DNA from: Macromonas bipunctata | GTDB lineage: Bacteria; Pseudomonadota; Gammaproteobacteria; Burkholderiales; Burkholderiaceae_C | NCBI RefSeq assembly: GCF_002837135.1 | Contig: NZ_NWBQ01000022.1 | Span: 385-55,628, forward strand | DNA: 55,244 nt | Direction: 5' to 3' | Position numbers and translations under genes: made by a program | Part shown: in pieces, positions 36,708 to 47,188 of the stretch | Layout: every line of letters starts with the position of its first letter | Position numbering within the stretch: position 1 is the stretch's first letter | The notes under the pieces: model-generated | Database searches by the model: none | Seen by the model: the letters and a program-made list of their open reading frames with translations, nothing else | What the model was told of the DNA's origin: nothing

Positions 36708-37613
36708 ATGAACCCCGCCTTGCCCCCGTTGCCCGCGCCATCGCGTCTGGCGCTGTACCTCAACCTCATCCGCTGGGACCGCCCGGCCGGTTGGCTGCTG
36801 CTGCTGTGGCCCAGCCTGTCGGCGTTGTGGATTGCGGCGGACGGCTGGCCCGGCTGGCACCTGGTCGCCATCTTTGTGGCCGGAACCATCTTGATGCGCA
36901 GCGCGGGTTGCTGCATCAACGATGTGGCCGACCGCGACTTTGACCGCCACGTCAAGCGCACCGCCCACCGTCCCGTCACGGCGGGCACCGTGTCGGTCAA
37001 AGAGGCGCTCGGCGTGGGCGCGGTGCTGGCGCTGGTGTCGTTTGGGCTGGTGCTGACCACCAACACCATCGCGGTGTTGTGGTCGGTGCCCGCCTTGCTG
37101 GTGTCATTGATCTACCCCTACGCCAAGCGTTTCTTGGCCATGCCGCAGGCGGTGCTGGGCGTGGCCTTCAGCTTTGGCATCCCGATCGCTTTCGCTGCGG
37201 CGCAGCAGCACATCCCGGCCCAGGCTTGGGCGCTGCTGCTGGGCAACCTGTGTTGGGTGCTGGCCTACGACACCGAGTACGCCATGGTGGACCGCGACGA
37301 CGACCTCAAGATCGGCATGAAAACCTCGGCCATCACCTTGGGCCGTTGGGACGTGGCCGCCGTCACCGCGTTCTACCTGGCCCATCTGGCCTTGTGGGGG
37401 GGGCTGTTGTGGCCGCAGGTGGGCGGCTGGCTCTACGGCGCGGCCTTGCTGGTGGCGTTGGGGCAGGTGGGGTGGCACTACACCATGATCCGCCACCGCA
37501 CCCGCGAAGGCTGCTTTCGCGCCTTCCGCCTCAACCACTGGCTGGGGCTGACGCTGTTTGCGGGCGTGGCGGGCAGCTACGCGCTCAAGGCGCTGGGCGT
37601 GCCGCTGGTTTGA
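36708..37613 (+). CDS. ubiA: 4-hydroxybenzoate polyprenyltransferase UbiA
   Basis: Membrane prenyltransferase of ubiquinone synthesis. 301 residues with about eight transmembrane helices. The first Mg-prenyl-PP motif NDVADRDFD is at residues 71-79 and the second is [13 protein letters not shown] near residue 190. ATG 36708 lies 18 bp after oxyR. Convergent with proC. Confidence 0.96.
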   Translation: MNPALPPLPAPSRLALYLNLIRWDRPAGWLLLLWPSLSALWIAADGWPGWHLVAIFVAGTILMRSAGCCINDVADRDFDRHVKRTAHRPVTAGTVSVKEALGVGAVLALVSFGLVLTTNTIAVLWSVPALLVSLIYPYAKRFLAMPQAVLGVAFSFGIPIAFAAAQQHIPAQAWALLLGNLCWVLAYDTEYAMVDRDDDLKIGMKTSAITLGRWDVAAVTAFYLAHLALWGGLLWPQVGGWLYGAALLVALGQVGWHYTMIRHRTREGCFRAFRLNHWLGLTLFAGVAGSYALKALGVPLV

Positions 37614-37640
37614 AGTCGCAGACACGCTACATTGCTGGCG

Positions 37641-38477
37641 TCAGGCGCCAAATTCGTCGCCCAGTTCGCGGGCGCGTTGCCGGGCGGCGTGCATGGCCTG
37701 CACAAATGCGGTCTTGACACCCGCCGCCTCCATCGCCGTCAGCGCGGCGTAGGTGGTGCCGCCCTTGGATGTGACGCGCTCGCGCAACACCTCGGGCGGC
37801 TCTGTGGCGTCCTGCGCCAGTTGCGTCGCCCCGGCAAACGTGGCCAGCGCCAGTTGCATCGCCGCATCCGCACCCAGGCCCATCTCGGTGCCCGCCTGGC
37901 GCATGGCTTCCAGAAAATAGAACACGTACGCCGGCCCCGAGCCCGACAACGCCGTCACCGCGTCCAGGTCGGCCTCGCGCTCCAGCCACAGGTGCTGCCC
38001 GGTGCTGGCCACCACCTGCTGCACCAGCGCACGGTCGTCGGCGTCCACGGCGGCGCGCGCGTACAGGCCCGTCATGCCCCGGCCCACCAGCGCCGGCGTG
38101 TTGGGCATGGCGCGCACCACGCGCTCGCTGCCCAGCCAGCTGGCCAGACTGTCGCTGCGTATGCCCGCCGCCACACTCAGGTGCAGCGCACCGGCCACAT
38201 GCGGTGCCGCGGCCTGCGCCACCGCTTTGAGCACCTGCGGCTTGACCGCCCACACCACCAGCTGGCAGTCCTGCAGCGCCGGGCCCGCCGCCTCGTGTAC
38301 CTGCACGCCCAACTGCGCCTGCAGGCGCTCGCGCTGCTGCGCCAGCGGCTCCACCACCGCGATGTGATGCGCGGGCACGCCGCGCTGGATCAGGCCGCCG
38401 ATGATGGCGCTGGCCATGTTGCCGCCCCCCACAAAGCCCAGGTGGGCGTGGGCTAAAGAAGAATCAAGAGTGTTCAT
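37641..38477 (-). CDS. proC: Pyrroline-5-carboxylate reductase
   Basis: Last step of proline synthesis. 278 residues. The NADPH-binding motif is FVGGGNMASAIIGGL near residue 15, the central VWAVKPQVL and VRAMPNTPALVGRGM follow, and the C-terminal signature ALSGSGPAYVFYFLEAM is complete. ATG 38477. Divergent from rplN across a 239-bp region that holds the ribosomal promoter. Confidence 0.96.
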   Translation of the reverse strand: MNTLDSSLAHAHLGFVGGGNMASAIIGGLIQRGVPAHHIAVVEPLAQQRERLQAQLGVQVHEAAGPALQDCQLVVWAVKPQVLKAVAQAAAPHVAGALHLSVAAGIRSDSLASWLGSERVVRAMPNTPALVGRGMTGLYARAAVDADDRALVQQVVASTGQHLWLEREADLDAVTALSGSGPAYVFYFLEAMRQAGTEMGLGADAAMQLALATFAGATQLAQDATEPPEVLRERVTSKGGTTYAALTAMEAAGVKTAFVQAMHAARQRARELGDEFGA

Positions 38478-38542
38478 GCCGCCTATTGTCCGCCCAGCGC
38501 GCCGATTGACGGAATAAATGTGGTTTTTTGGCCCTGCAGCCA

Positions 38543-38571
38543 TTGACGTCCCCGGGGCTTGGCGCGATAAT
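38543..38571 (+). promoter_or_regulatory. Strong sigma-70-type promoter of the rplN ribosomal operon
   Basis: TTGACG (38543-38548), a 17-bp spacer and GATAAT (38566-38571). The spacer includes CCCCGGGG. It lies 145 bp upstream of the rplN start, leaving a leader of roughly 140 nt. Both hexamers are one base from consensus. Confidence 0.82.
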
Positions 38572-38716
38572 CCGCCACTTCGCCTCAAAACGAAGCAAAT
38601 CTGCCCAGCGAAGCTGCGGTGCTCTTGGCAACAAAAGCGCTGCAACAACGACGGGCCCAAGACTGATCGCCTGCGGCCGTGGTGGCTGCTGGGATTCAAG
38701 TTGGGACTTAAATCAA

Positions 38717-39085
38717 ATGATCCAAACGCAATCTCGACTCGATGTTGCCGACAACACGGGCGCTAAGTCCGTGATGTGCATCAAAGTGCTGGGCGGCTCC
38801 AAGCGCCGCTACGCCAGCGTGGGCGACATCATCAAAGTGAGCATCAAGGAAGCTGCTCCGCGCGGCCGCGTCAAAAAAGGCGAGGTCTATAACGCCGTGG
38901 TGGTTCGCACCGCCAAGGGCATCCGCCGTGGCGATGGCGCCTTGATCAAGTTCGACGGCAACGCTGCAGTGTTGCTCAACGCCAAGCTCGAGCCTATCGG
39001 CACCCGCATCTTCGGCCCGGTCACGCGTGAACTGCGTACCGAGAAGTTCATGAAGATCGTGTCCCTGGCCCCCGAGGTCCTGTAA
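38717..39085 (+). CDS. rplN: 50S ribosomal protein L14
   Basis: 122 residues (uL14). [28 protein letters not shown] and the basic [17 protein letters not shown] match the family closely. ATG 38717. First gene of the ribosomal block here; rpsQ, which normally precedes it, is absent, and a long leader with its own promoter lies upstream. L14 binds 23S rRNA near the GTPase-associated surface and bridges to the small subunit. Confidence 0.97.
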   Translation: MIQTQSRLDVADNTGAKSVMCIKVLGGSKRRYASVGDIIKVSIKEAAPRGRVKKGEVYNAVVVRTAKGIRRGDGALIKFDGNAAVLLNAKLEPIGTRIFGPVTRELRTEKFMKIVSLAPEVL

Positions 39086-39096
39086 GGAATCGACAC

Positions 39097-39417
39097 ATGA
39101 ACAAGATCCGTAAAGGCGACGAAGTGATCGTCATCACCGGCCGCGACAAAGGCAAGCGTGGCACCGTGGTGCAACGTGCCAGCGAAGAGCGCGTGCTGGT
39201 CGAAGGCATCAACCTGGTCAAGAAGCACGCCAAGCCCAACCCCATGAAGGGTGTGGCCGGCGGCATCATCGAAAAGAGCATGCCCATCCACCAGTCCAAC
39301 GTGGCCATTTTCAATGCCACCACGGGCAAGGCTGACCGCGTGGGCATCAAGGTGCTGGAAGACGGCCGCAAGGTGCGCGTCTACAAGTCCAGCGGCGAAG
39401 AAATCAAGGTGGCATGA
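39097..39417 (+). CDS. rplX: 50S ribosomal protein L24
   Basis: 106 residues (uL24), an assembly initiator of the large subunit. The KOW motif is at the start ([22 protein letters not shown]). AAGGA precedes ATG 39097 at a normal distance. 11 bp after rplN; its stop overlaps the region in which L5 begins. Confidence 0.97.
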   Translation: MNKIRKGDEVIVITGRDKGKRGTVVQRASEERVLVEGINLVKKHAKPNPMKGVAGGIIEKSMPIHQSNVAIFNATTGKADRVGIKVLEDGRKVRVYKSSGEEIKVA

Positions 39418-39419
39418 GC

Positions 39420-39959
39420 ATGGCACGCTTTCAACAAATCTACCGCGACAAAGTCGCGCCGGCGCTCAAGGAGCAGTTCGGCTACACGTCCGTGATGGAA
39501 GTGCCGCGCATCACCAAGATCACCCTGAACATGGGTGTCTCGGAAGCCGTGGCCGACAAGAAAGTCATGGACCACGCCGTGGGCGACCTGACCAAGATCG
39601 CGGGCCAACGCCCCGTGGTGACCAAGGCCCGCAAGGCCATCGCCGGCTTCAAGATCCGTGAACAACAGCCCATTGGCTGCATGGTGACCCTGCGCGGTGC
39701 CAAGATGTACGAATTCCTGGACCGTTTCGTCACCGTGGCCCTGCCGCGCGTGCGCGACTTCCGTGGTATCTCGGGCAAGTCCTTTGATGGCCGTGGCAAC
39801 TACAACGTCGGCGTCAAAGAACAGATCATCTTCCCCGAGATCGAATACGACAAGGTGGATGCGCTGCGTGGCCTGAACATCAGCATCACCACGACCGCCA
39901 AGACCGATGCCGAGTGCAAAGCACTGCTGGCTGGTTTCCGTTTCCCGTTCAAGAACTGA
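39420..39959 (+). CDS. rplE: 50S ribosomal protein L5
   Basis: 179 residues (uL5), binds 5S rRNA and the central protuberance. [37 protein letters not shown] and the ending FRFPFKN are family signatures. ATG 39420 gives the usual MARFQQ start; ATG 39414 overlaps the rplX stop and is the alternative (adds two residues). Ribosome-binding site AAGGTGG lies within the end of rplX. Confidence 0.97.
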   Translation: MARFQQIYRDKVAPALKEQFGYTSVMEVPRITKITLNMGVSEAVADKKVMDHAVGDLTKIAGQRPVVTKARKAIAGFKIREQQPIGCMVTLRGAKMYEFLDRFVTVALPRVRDFRGISGKSFDGRGNYNVGVKEQIIFPEIEYDKVDALRGLNISITTTAKTDAECKALLAGFRFPFKN

Positions 39960-39967
39960 GGTGCTTC

Positions 39968-40273
39968 GTGGCTAAACAAGCTTTCCTCCAGCGTGAACTG
40001 AAGCGCGAGAAACTCGCCGCCAAGTTCGCCAACAAGTACAACGAGCTCAAGGCCATCGCCAAGGACGCCCAGCGTTCCGACGAAGAGCGCGACGCCGCTC
40101 GCCTGGGCCTGCAGAAGTTGCCCCGCAACGCCAACCCGACCCGCCAGCGCAACCGTTGCGAAATCACCGGTCGTCCCCGTGGCACGTTCCGCCAGTTCGG
40201 TCTGGCGCGTGCCAAGGTGCGTGAACTGGCTTTTGCCGGTGAAATCCCCGGCGTGACCAAAGCCAGCTGGTAA
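39968..40273 (+). CDS. rpsN: 30S ribosomal protein S14
   Basis: 101 residues (uS14), the longer zinc-free type: only one Cys remains in [11 protein letters not shown] where zinc-binding forms have CxxC. GTG 39968 with GAGGTG upstream is the start, giving [16 protein letters not shown]. Eight bp after rplE. Confidence 0.97.
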   Translation: MAKQAFLQRELKREKLAAKFANKYNELKAIAKDAQRSDEERDAARLGLQKLPRNANPTRQRNRCEITGRPRGTFRQFGLARAKVRELAFAGEIPGVTKASW

Positions 40274-40292
40274 GGCGTAAGGAGTACCCCAA

Positions 40293-40688
40293 ATGAGCAT
40301 GAGTGATCCTATCGCCGACATGTTGACCCGCATCCGCAATGCGCAAATGGTAAGCAAGGCCACCGTGGCCATGCCGGCTTCCAAAGTGAAGTCCGCCATC
40401 GCGCAAGTGCTGAAGGACGAAGGTTACATCGACGGTTTCCAAGTCAAGACCGACGCTGGCAAGAGCCAGCTCGAAATTGCCCTGAAGTACTACGCCGGTC
40501 GCCCGGTCATCGAGCGCATCGAGCGCGTCAGCCGCCCCGGCCTGCGCGTGTACAAGGGCAGCAAAGCCATTCCCCAGGTGCAAAATGGCCTGGGTGTTGC
40601 CATCGTCACGACCCCGCAAGGCGTCATGACCGATCGCAAAGCCCGTGCTACCGGCATCGGTGGTGAAGTTTTGTGTTACGTCGCCTGA
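40293..40688 (+). CDS. rpsH: 30S ribosomal protein S8
   Basis: 131 residues (uS8), binds the 16S central domain; in E. coli it is the translational repressor of the spc operon. [18 protein letters not shown] and the C-terminal [21 protein letters not shown] are typical. ATG 40293 with AAGGAG upstream. Confidence 0.97.
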   Translation: MSMSDPIADMLTRIRNAQMVSKATVAMPASKVKSAIAQVLKDEGYIDGFQVKTDAGKSQLEIALKYYAGRPVIERIERVSRPGLRVYKGSKAIPQVQNGLGVAIVTTPQGVMTDRKARATGIGGEVLCYVA

Positions 40689-40712
40689 CGCTGGCATTGA
40701 GGAGAACCTGAA

Positions 40713-41246
40713 ATGTCCCGTGTAGGTAAACAAGCTGTGGCCATTCCGCAAGGCGTGGAAGTGGCCCTCCAGGCAGAATCCATCAGCGTCAAGGGCGCCC
40801 TGGGTGCCCTGAACCTGACGCTCAATCCGCTGGTCAAGGTGGAAAGCGCCGACAACAAGCTGTCCTTCACCCCGGTGAACGACTCGCGCGACGCCAGCGC
40901 CATGAGCGGTACCATGCGTCAGCTGGTCAACAACATGGTCAACGGCGTGAGCAAAGGCTTCGAGAAGAAGCTCAACCTGATCGGCGTGGGCTACAAGGCC
41001 GCTGCCCAGGGCAACAAGCTCAACCTGGCCGTGGGTTACTCCCACCCGGTGAACTTCGACATGCCCGAAGGCATCACCGTCGTGACCCCGACCCCGACCG
41101 AAATCGTGATCAAGGGTGCCGACCGTCAGCGCGTGGGTCAAATCGCTTCTGAAGTCCGTGCCGTGCGTCCTCCCGAGCCCTACAAGGGCAAGGGCATCCG
41201 TTATGCGGATGAAAAGGTCGTGATCAAAGAGACCAAGAAGAAATAA
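40713..41246 (+). CDS. rplF: 50S ribosomal protein L6
   Basis: 177 residues (uL6), near the sarcin-ricin loop. Two repeated beta domains; the ending [24 protein letters not shown] is the family signature. ATG 40713 with GAGGAG upstream, 24 bp after rpsH. Confidence 0.97.
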   Translation: MSRVGKQAVAIPQGVEVALQAESISVKGALGALNLTLNPLVKVESADNKLSFTPVNDSRDASAMSGTMRQLVNNMVNGVSKGFEKKLNLIGVGYKAAAQGNKLNLAVGYSHPVNFDMPEGITVVTPTPTEIVIKGADRQRVGQIASEVRAVRPPEPYKGKGIRYADEKVVIKETKKK

Positions 41247-41257
41247 GGACAGCGAAC

Positions 41258-41623
41258 ATGTTGACGAAAAAAGAACAGCGTTTGCGTCGTGCCCGTCAAA
41301 CCCGCATCCGCATTGCCCAGCAAGGCGCCGTACGTTTGACGGTCAACCGCACCAACCTGCACATCTACGCCAGCGTCATCTCCGACGACGGCTCCAAGGT
41401 GCTGGCCTCGGCCTCGACGCTCGAAGCCGAAGTGCGTGCCCAGATCGGTGCAGGCGGCAAGGGTGGCAACAAAGCCGCTGCCGAGCTGATTGGCAAGCGC
41501 ATCGCCGAAAAGGCGAAAGCCGCCGGCATTGAAAAAGTGGCCTTCGACCGTTCCGGTTTTGCTTACCACGGCCGTGTCAAAGCCCTCGCAGACGCCGCTC
41601 GTGAAGCTGGCCTGCAATTCTGA
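41258..41623 (+). CDS. rplR: 50S ribosomal protein L18
   Basis: 121 residues (uL18), binds 5S rRNA with L5. [19 protein letters not shown] and the closing [26 protein letters not shown] are typical. ATG 41258 with AAGGA upstream. Confidence 0.97.
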   Translation: MLTKKEQRLRRARQTRIRIAQQGAVRLTVNRTNLHIYASVISDDGSKVLASASTLEAEVRAQIGAGGKGGNKAAAELIGKRIAEKAKAAGIEKVAFDRSGFAYHGRVKALADAAREAGLQF

Positions 41624-41637
41624 TTGGGAATACGCAA

Positions 41638-42156
41638 ATGGCTAAATTTCAAGCTAACGTGAAGAACGAAGCGAACGACGACGGCTTGCGCGAGAAGATG
41701 ATCGCGGTCAACCGCGTGACCAAGGTGGTCAAGGGTGGCCGCATCATGGGTTTCGCTGCGCTGACCGTGGTGGGCGACGGCGATGGCCGCGTCGGCATGG
41801 GCAAGGGCAAGGCACGTGAAGTGCCGGTGGCTGTGCAAAAGGCCATGGACGAAGCCCGCCGCAACCTGTTCAAGGTCTCGCTCAAGAGCGGTTCCCTGCA
41901 CCACGCGGTCAACGGTCACCACGGTGCCTCCAACGTCATGATGCTGCCGGCCTCCAAGGGTACCGGCATCATCGCTGGCGGCCCGATGCGCGCCGTGTGC
42001 GAAGTGCTGGGCATCACCGACGTGGTGGCCAAGAGCCACGGTTCGAGCAACCCGTACAACCTGGTTCGCGCCACGTTGGACGCGCTGAAGAACTCGACCA
42101 CGCCCGCCGAGATTGCCGCCAAGCGTGGCAAGTCGGTCGAAGACATCCTGGGTTGA
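41638..42156 (+). CDS. rpsE: 30S ribosomal protein S5
   Basis: 172 residues (uS5), important for decoding fidelity. [36 protein letters not shown] is the S5 double-stranded RNA-binding region where spectinomycin contacts lie; no unusual substitution is evident. ATG 41638. Confidence 0.97.
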   Translation: MAKFQANVKNEANDDGLREKMIAVNRVTKVVKGGRIMGFAALTVVGDGDGRVGMGKGKAREVPVAVQKAMDEARRNLFKVSLKSGSLHHAVNGHHGASNVMMLPASKGTGIIAGGPMRAVCEVLGITDVVAKSHGSSNPYNLVRATLDALKNSTTPAEIAAKRGKSVEDILG

Positions 42157-42168
42157 TTGGAGCGATCA

Positions 42169-42351
42169 ATGACGACCACCAACACCGTTAAAGTCCAACT
42201 GGTGCGCAGCCCCATCGGCTGCAAAGAGTCCCACCGCGCCACCGTGCGTGGCCTGGGCCTGCGCAAAATTAACAGCGTCAGCGAACTGCAGGACACCCCG
42301 GCAGTGCGCGGCATGATCAACAAGATCAGCTACCTGATCAAAGTGATCTGA
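42169..42351 (+). CDS. rpmD: 50S ribosomal protein L30
   Basis: 60 residues (uL30). [30 protein letters not shown] is the family core. ATG 42169 (TTGGAGCGATCAATG), 12 bp after rpsE. Confidence 0.96.
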   Translation: MTTTNTVKVQLVRSPIGCKESHRATVRGLGLRKINSVSELQDTPAVRGMINKISYLIKVI

Positions 42352-42364
42352 TCGGAGTCAAGAC

Positions 42365-42796
42365 ATGGAACTCAACACTATCAAACCCGCAGCTGGCGCC
42401 AAACACGCCAAGCGCCGTGTGGGTCGTGGTATCGGCTCCGGTCTGGGCAAGACCGCTGGCCGTGGCCACAAGGGCCAGAAGTCCCGTTCGGGCGGCTACC
42501 ACAAGGTGGGTTTCGAAGGCGGTCAAATGCCTTTGCAACGTCGTCTGCCCAAGCGCGGCTTCAAGTCGGCCAACCTCAAGTTCAACGACGAGGTGACCCT
42601 GTCCGACCTGCAAGCCCTGGGTGCTGCCGAGGTCGACCTGTTGGCGCTCAAGCAAGCGGGCCTGATCGCTGCCATCGCCAAGAACGTCAAGGTTGTCAAG
42701 ACCGGTGAGCTCAGCATTGCTGTCAAGCTCAACGGCATCGGCGCCACCGCCGCTGCCAAGGTGGCCATCGAGGCCGCCGGCGGTTCGCTGGCTTAA
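42365..42796 (+). CDS. rplO: 50S ribosomal protein L15
   Basis: 143 residues (uL15). The glycine-rich N-terminus ([28 protein letters not shown]) that threads into 23S rRNA and the folded C-terminal domain are both present. ATG 42365 with CGGAG upstream; secY follows after 24 bp. Confidence 0.97.
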   Translation: MELNTIKPAAGAKHAKRRVGRGIGSGLGKTAGRGHKGQKSRSGGYHKVGFEGGQMPLQRRLPKRGFKSANLKFNDEVTLSDLQALGAAEVDLLALKQAGLIAAIAKNVKVVKTGELSIAVKLNGIGATAAAKVAIEAAGGSLA

Positions 42797-42820
42797 GGCT
42801 CAACCCAACCGGAAGCGTTT

Positions 42821-44131
42821 GTGGCCACATCTGCTGCAACCTCAGCCAAGACAAGCAAGTTCGGTGACCTGCGTCACCGGCTTGTCTTTTTGTTGCTGGC
42901 TCTGGTGGTGTACCGTATCGGCGCGCACATTCCTGTGCCTGGCATCGACCCCGACCAGCTGTCCCAGCTGTTCAAGGGCCAGCAAGGCGGCATCCTGAAC
43001 CTGTTCAACATGTTCTCGGGCGGGGCGCTGTCGCGCTTCACCGTGTTCGCGTTGGGCATCATGCCCTACATCTCGGCCTCGATCATCATGCAATTGATGA
43101 CCTACGTGCTTCCGGCATTCGAGCAGCTGAAAAAGGAAGGCGAGGCAGGACGGCGCAAGATCACCCAGTACACCCGTTACGGTGCGTTGGGGCTGGCGGT
43201 GTTCCAGGCGCTGGGCATTGCGGTGGCGCTCGAGGGTACGGCAGGTCTGGTCATCGACCCGGGCTTTGGCTTTCGCGTCACCGCGGTGGTCAGCCTGGTG
43301 GCAGGTACCATGTTCCTGATGTGGCTGGGCGAACAGATCACCGAGCGCGGTCTGGGCAATGGTATTTCCATCCTGATCTTTGCCGGTATTGCGGCGGGAC
43401 TGCCCAGTTCGGTGGGTGGCCTGCTCGAGCTGGTGCGCACCGGGGCCATGAACATCCTGGCGGCCATCGTGATTGTGCTGCTGGTCGGTCTGGTGACGTA
43501 TTGCGTGGTGTTCGTGGAACGTGGCCAACGCAAGATCCTGGTCAATTACGCACGCCGTCAGGTGGGCAACAAGGTGTACGGCGGCCAGTCGTCGCACCTG
43601 CCGCTCAAGCTGAACATGGCGGGTGTGATTCCCCCGATCTTTGCCTCGTCCATCATCCTGTTGCCGACCACGGTGGTCAGCTGGATCAGCACGGGCGATT
43701 CCATGCGCTGGTTGCGCGACATTGCTGCGGCACTGTCGCCGGGCCAGCCCATCTACGTGGCGTTCTACGCCGCGGCGATCGTCTTTTTCTGCTTCTTCTA
43801 CACCGCCTTGGTGTTCAACAGCCGCGAAACCGCCGACAATCTGAAGAAGAGCGGCGCCTTCATTCCGGGTATCCGTCCAGGCGAGCAGACCGCACGCCAC
43901 ATCGACAAGATCCTGGTTCGTCTGACGCTGGCTGGCGCGGTTTACATTACTTTGGTGTGCTTGCTGCCTGAGTTCCTGATACTCAAGTACAACGTGCCGT
44001 TCTACTTTGGTGGTACTTCGTTGCTGATCATTGTGGTGGTGACCATGGACTTCATGTCCCAGGTGCAAAACTACATGATGTCGCAGCAGTACGAGTCGTT
44101 GCTGAAAAAGGCTAACTTCAAGGCCCAGTAA
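42821..44131 (+). CDS. secY: Preprotein translocase subunit SecY
   Basis: Channel subunit of SecYEG in the inner membrane. 436 residues with ten transmembrane helices; [26 protein letters not shown] (plug/lateral gate region), [21 protein letters not shown] and the cytoplasmic loop [21 protein letters not shown] are typical. GTG 42821 is the start, with CGGAAG upstream. Its place after rplO is the classical one; downstream is a 172-bp gap before rpmJ in which infA, present here in some relatives, is missing. Confidence 0.97.
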   Translation: MATSAATSAKTSKFGDLRHRLVFLLLALVVYRIGAHIPVPGIDPDQLSQLFKGQQGGILNLFNMFSGGALSRFTVFALGIMPYISASIIMQLMTYVLPAFEQLKKEGEAGRRKITQYTRYGALGLAVFQALGIAVALEGTAGLVIDPGFGFRVTAVVSLVAGTMFLMWLGEQITERGLGNGISILIFAGIAAGLPSSVGGLLELVRTGAMNILAAIVIVLLVGLVTYCVVFVERGQRKILVNYARRQVGNKVYGGQSSHLPLKLNMAGVIPPIFASSIILLPTTVVSWISTGDSMRWLRDIAAALSPGQPIYVAFYAAAIVFFCFFYTALVFNSRETADNLKKSGAFIPGIRPGEQTARHIDKILVRLTLAGAVYITLVCLLPEFLILKYNVPFYFGGTSLLIIVVVTMDFMSQVQNYMMSQQYESLLKKANFKAQ

Positions 44132-44303
44132 GTAAGGCAGCACTGCTGGAGAACGCACACCATTGAAATGCCAGCCCGCAAGATGCACACAAGCACTTTG
44201 CCGGGCAGCTAGGCCCCCATAGAGCGCATGCCCTACGGTCTTAAGTATGCCCGGATCGTGTTCCGAGCGAAGTCAAGAGTTTGAAAGTTTTTTGGAGAGA
44301 AAC

Positions 44304-44417
44304 ATGAGAGTTTCAGCTTCGGTCAAAAAAATGTGCCGCAACTGTAAGATTATCCGTCGCCATGGCGTCGTGCGCGTTATCTGCACCGACCCGCGCCACA
44401 AGCAGCGCCAAGGCTGA
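44304..44417 (+). CDS. rpmJ: 50S ribosomal protein L36
   Basis: 37 residues (bL36). The zinc ligands C11, C14, C27 and H32 are all present (MCRNCK ... ICTDPRH), so this is the zinc-binding C+ form. ATG 44304 with TGGAGAG upstream. 18 bp before rpsM. Confidence 0.97.
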   Translation: MRVSASVKKMCRNCKIIRRHGVVRVICTDPRHKQRQG

Positions 44418-44435
44418 TACGTTTAGAGGACCACC

Positions 44436-44801
44436 ATGGCTCGTATTGCAGGTATCAACATTCCGCCCCACAAGCACGCTGAGATTGGCCTGACCGCCAT
44501 CTTTGGCATCGGTCGCACCCGCGCCCGCCAGATCTGCGAAGCTTGCGGCATCGACTATTCCAAGAAGATCAAGGATCTGACCGACGCTGAACTCGAAAAA
44601 GTTCGCGATCAGGTGGGCGTCTTCACGATCGAAGGCGACTTGCGCCGCGAAACCACCATGAACATCAAGCGTTTGATGGACATCGGTTGCTACCGTGGTT
44701 TCCGTCATCGCCGTGGCCTGCCCGTGCGTGGTCAACGTACCAAGACCAATGCCCGTACCCGCAAGGGCCCGCGCAAGGCTGCTCAATCGCTGAAGAAGTA
44801 A
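44436..44801 (+). CDS. rpsM: 30S ribosomal protein S13
   Basis: 121 residues (uS13), contacts the P-site tRNA and L5. [30 protein letters not shown] and the C-terminal [17 protein letters not shown] are typical. ATG 44436 with GAGGA upstream. Confidence 0.97.
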   Translation: MARIAGINIPPHKHAEIGLTAIFGIGRTRARQICEACGIDYSKKIKDLTDAELEKVRDQVGVFTIEGDLRRETTMNIKRLMDIGCYRGFRHRRGLPVRGQRTKTNARTRKGPRKAAQSLKK

Positions 44802-44818
44802 TCGGTTAAAGGACAGTT

Positions 44819-45223
44819 ATGGCCAAGTCTCCCTCCAGCAACGCCTCTGCCCGCGTTCGCAAGAAGGTTCGCAAGAACATTGCCGACGGCATCGCCCACG
44901 TGCACGCCTCGTTCAACAACACCATCATCACCATCACCGACCGCCAAGGCAACGCCTTGTCGTGGGCTTCGTCGGGTGGTCAAGGTTTCAAGGGCTCGCG
45001 CAAGTCCACCCCGTTCGCTGCCCAGGTGGCTTCGGAAGTGGCTGGCCGCGCCGCCATCGAACAGGGCATCAAGAACCTGGACGTTGAAATCAAGGGCCCG
45101 GGCCCGGGCCGTGAGTCGTCGGTGCGTGCGCTGGGTGCCCTGGGCATCCGCATCACCTCGATCGCCGACGTGACCCCGGTACCGCACAACGGCTGCCGTC
45201 CGCAAAAGCGTCGCCGTATCTAA
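44819..45223 (+). CDS. rpsK: 30S ribosomal protein S11
   Basis: 134 residues (uS11), platform of the small subunit. [19 protein letters not shown], the central [19 protein letters not shown] and the ending [15 protein letters not shown] are family signatures. ATG 44819 with AAAGGAC upstream. Followed by a terminator-like hairpin before rpsD. Confidence 0.97.
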   Translation: MAKSPSSNASARVRKKVRKNIADGIAHVHASFNNTIITITDRQGNALSWASSGGQGFKGSRKSTPFAAQVASEVAGRAAIEQGIKNLDVEIKGPGPGRESSVRALGALGIRITSIADVTPVPHNGCRPQKRRRI

Positions 45224-45273
45224 GGCGATGCTGCAGAAGCGGGATTCGCATACAATCCTGCCTCTGTCTTTTT

Positions 45274-45298
45274 GCCACCGCCATCCGGTGGCATTTTC
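45274..45298 (+). terminator. Terminator or attenuator between rpsK and rpsD
   Basis: GCCACCG-CCATC-CGGTGGC forms a 7-bp stem followed by ATTTTCTCG, 51 bp after the rpsK stop. A TACAAT-like -10 element precedes it (around 45250). It may be a partial terminator that separates rpsD-rpoA-rplQ expression from the upstream genes. Confidence 0.6.
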
Positions 45299-45383
45299 TC
45301 GTTAAGACCACCGCTGCTCCCCCGCTGGGGCAGCTCCCGTTGGCCGGTGTCGGTCAGCGGCAGTTCAACACAAGGATTTTCTC

Positions 45384-46007
45384 GTGGCACGTTACCTCGG
45401 CCCCAAGGCCAAACTCTCCCGCCGTGAAGGCACCGACCTGCTGCTCAAGAGCGCCCGCCGCTCCATCAGCGACAAGGCCAAGTTCGACTCCAAGCCCGGC
45501 CAGCACGGCCGCACCTCGGGTCAACGTACCTCCGACTTCGGCCTGCAACTGCGCGAAAAGCAGAAGGTCAAGCGCACCTACGGCGTGCTGGAGCGCCAGT
45601 TCCGTCGCTACTTCGCCGAAGCCGACCGCCGCCGTGGCAACACCGGTGCCAACCTGCTGAGCCTGCTCGAGTCTCGTCTGGACAACGTGGTGTTCCGCAT
45701 GGGTTTTGCCTCGACCCGCGCCGAAGCCCGTCAGCTGGTGTCGCACAAGGCCATGCTGGTCAACGGCAAGAGCGTCAACATCCCGTCGTACTCGGTCAAG
45801 GCCGGTGACGTGGTGTCGGTGCGCGAGAAGTCCAAGACCCAGGCCCGCATCAAGGAAGCCCTGGAGCTGGCCAAGCAAATCGGCTTCCCGGCATGGGTGG
45901 AAGTCGCTGCCGACAAGGCCGAAGGCGTGTTCAAGAAGACTCCGGACCGCGACGAATTCGGTTCCGATATCAACGAATCCCTGATCGTTGAACTGTACTC
46001 GCGCTAA
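45384..46007 (+). CDS. rpsD: 30S ribosomal protein S4
   Basis: 207 residues (uS4), primary 16S binder and, in E. coli, translational repressor of the alpha operon. [22 protein letters not shown], the S4 RNA-binding domain ([31 protein letters not shown]) and the C-terminal SLIVELYSR are present. GTG 45384 with AAGGA upstream. Confidence 0.97.
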   Translation: MARYLGPKAKLSRREGTDLLLKSARRSISDKAKFDSKPGQHGRTSGQRTSDFGLQLREKQKVKRTYGVLERQFRRYFAEADRRRGNTGANLLSLLESRLDNVVFRMGFASTRAEARQLVSHKAMLVNGKSVNIPSYSVKAGDVVSVREKSKTQARIKEALELAKQIGFPAWVEVAADKAEGVFKKTPDRDEFGSDINESLIVELYSR

Positions 46008-46027
46008 TCGCGAGGTGCCATCCCGTA

Positions 46028-46060
46028 CCCGGGCCCTGCGCAGTGCGGAGCCCGGGATTT
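46028..46060 (+). terminator. Terminator-like hairpin between rpsD and rpoA
   Basis: CCCGGGC and GCCCGGG pair as a 7-bp stem around a 15-base loop, followed by ATTTTGTG. It lies 21 bp after the rpsD stop in the 108-bp gap before rpoA. Could act as an attenuator or an mRNA stabiliser/processing site; the T tract is short. Confidence 0.5.
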
Positions 46061-46115
46061 TGTGCTCCATCGGCCTTATCGGTGTAACGAGCCGAGGGTA
46101 TTGAAGGAAGTCCGA

Positions 46116-47102
46116 ATGCTGAATAATCTGCTCAAGCCCAAGAACATCAACGTCGAGCAACTGTCGGCCAACCGCGCCAAAGTCACGCTGGAACCTTTTG
46201 AGCGTGGCTACGGCCACACGCTGGGCAATGCCCTGCGCCGTGTGCTGCTGTCTTCCATGGTCGGCCATGCCCCCACGGAGGTGACGATTGCGGGCGTGGT
46301 GCATGAGTATTCCGCCATCGATGGCGTGCAAGAAGACGTGGTGGATCTGCTGCTCAACCTCAAGGGTGTGGTGTTCAAATTGCAAGGCCGCGACGAAGTG
46401 ACCCTGAGCCTGCGCAAGGATGGCGAAGGCATAGTCACCGCCGCCGACATCCAGACCCCGCACGACGTCGAGATCCTCAACCCCGGCCACGTGATTGCCA
46501 CGCTGTCCGCCGGTGCCAAGCTGGACATGCAGATCAAGGTGGAAAAAGGCCGTGGTTATGTGCCCGGTAACCTGCGCCGTGGTGACGAAGCCACCCGCTC
46601 GGTGGGCCGCATTGTGCTGGACGCCTCGTTCTCGCCGGTGCACCGCGTGAGCTACGCGGTCGAAAACGCCCGCGTCGAGCAGCGCACCGACCTGGACAAG
46701 CTGGTGCTGGACATCGAGACCGACGGCACCGTGGGCCCGGAAGAGGCTGTGCGCGCCGCCGCCAAGATTTTGGTGGAACAGCTGGCGGTGTTCGCTCAGC
46801 TCGAAGGTGCTGAAATGTTTGAAATGGGCGCCGCTTCTGCCCGCAGCAGCCAGCAGTTCGATCCGATCCTGCTGCGCCCGGTCGATGAGCTGGAGTTGAC
46901 CGTGCGTTCGGCCAACTGCCTCAAGGCCGAGAACATCTACTACATCGGTGACCTGATCCAGCGCACCGAGAACGAGCTGCTCAAGACCCCGAACCTGGGT
47001 CGCAAGTCGCTCAACGAAATCAAGGAAGTGCTGGCTTCGCGCGGCTTGACGCTGGGCATGAAGCTGGAAAACTGGCCGCCGGCCGGCCTGGAAAAGCACT
47101 GA
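46116..47102 (+). CDS. rpoA: DNA-directed RNA polymerase alpha subunit
   Basis: 328 residues. The N-terminal assembly domain ([38 protein letters not shown]) and the C-terminal DNA/activator-binding domain ([43 protein letters not shown]) are both intact. ATG 46116 with GAAGGAAG upstream. rplQ follows after 86 bp. Confidence 0.98.
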   Translation: MLNNLLKPKNINVEQLSANRAKVTLEPFERGYGHTLGNALRRVLLSSMVGHAPTEVTIAGVVHEYSAIDGVQEDVVDLLLNLKGVVFKLQGRDEVTLSLRKDGEGIVTAADIQTPHDVEILNPGHVIATLSAGAKLDMQIKVEKGRGYVPGNLRRGDEATRSVGRIVLDASFSPVHRVSYAVENARVEQRTDLDKLVLDIETDGTVGPEEAVRAAAKILVEQLAVFAQLEGAEMFEMGAASARSSQQFDPILLRPVDELELTVRSANCLKAENIYYIGDLIQRTENELLKTPNLGRKSLNEIKEVLASRGLTLGMKLENWPPAGLEKH

Positions 47103-47188
47103 TCCCAGGTTTCTCCCTCTTATTGTTTCCCCTGACCCCCTGTGGTACCTGATCCGGCCACAGGCGATACCAAAGAAAGGCATACACC

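Noticed and set aside
44132-44303. infA or a small gene in the secY-rpmJ gap
   Set aside because: No frame with the IF1 sequence or any family-like product; no tRNA fold seen either. The gap appears non-coding.
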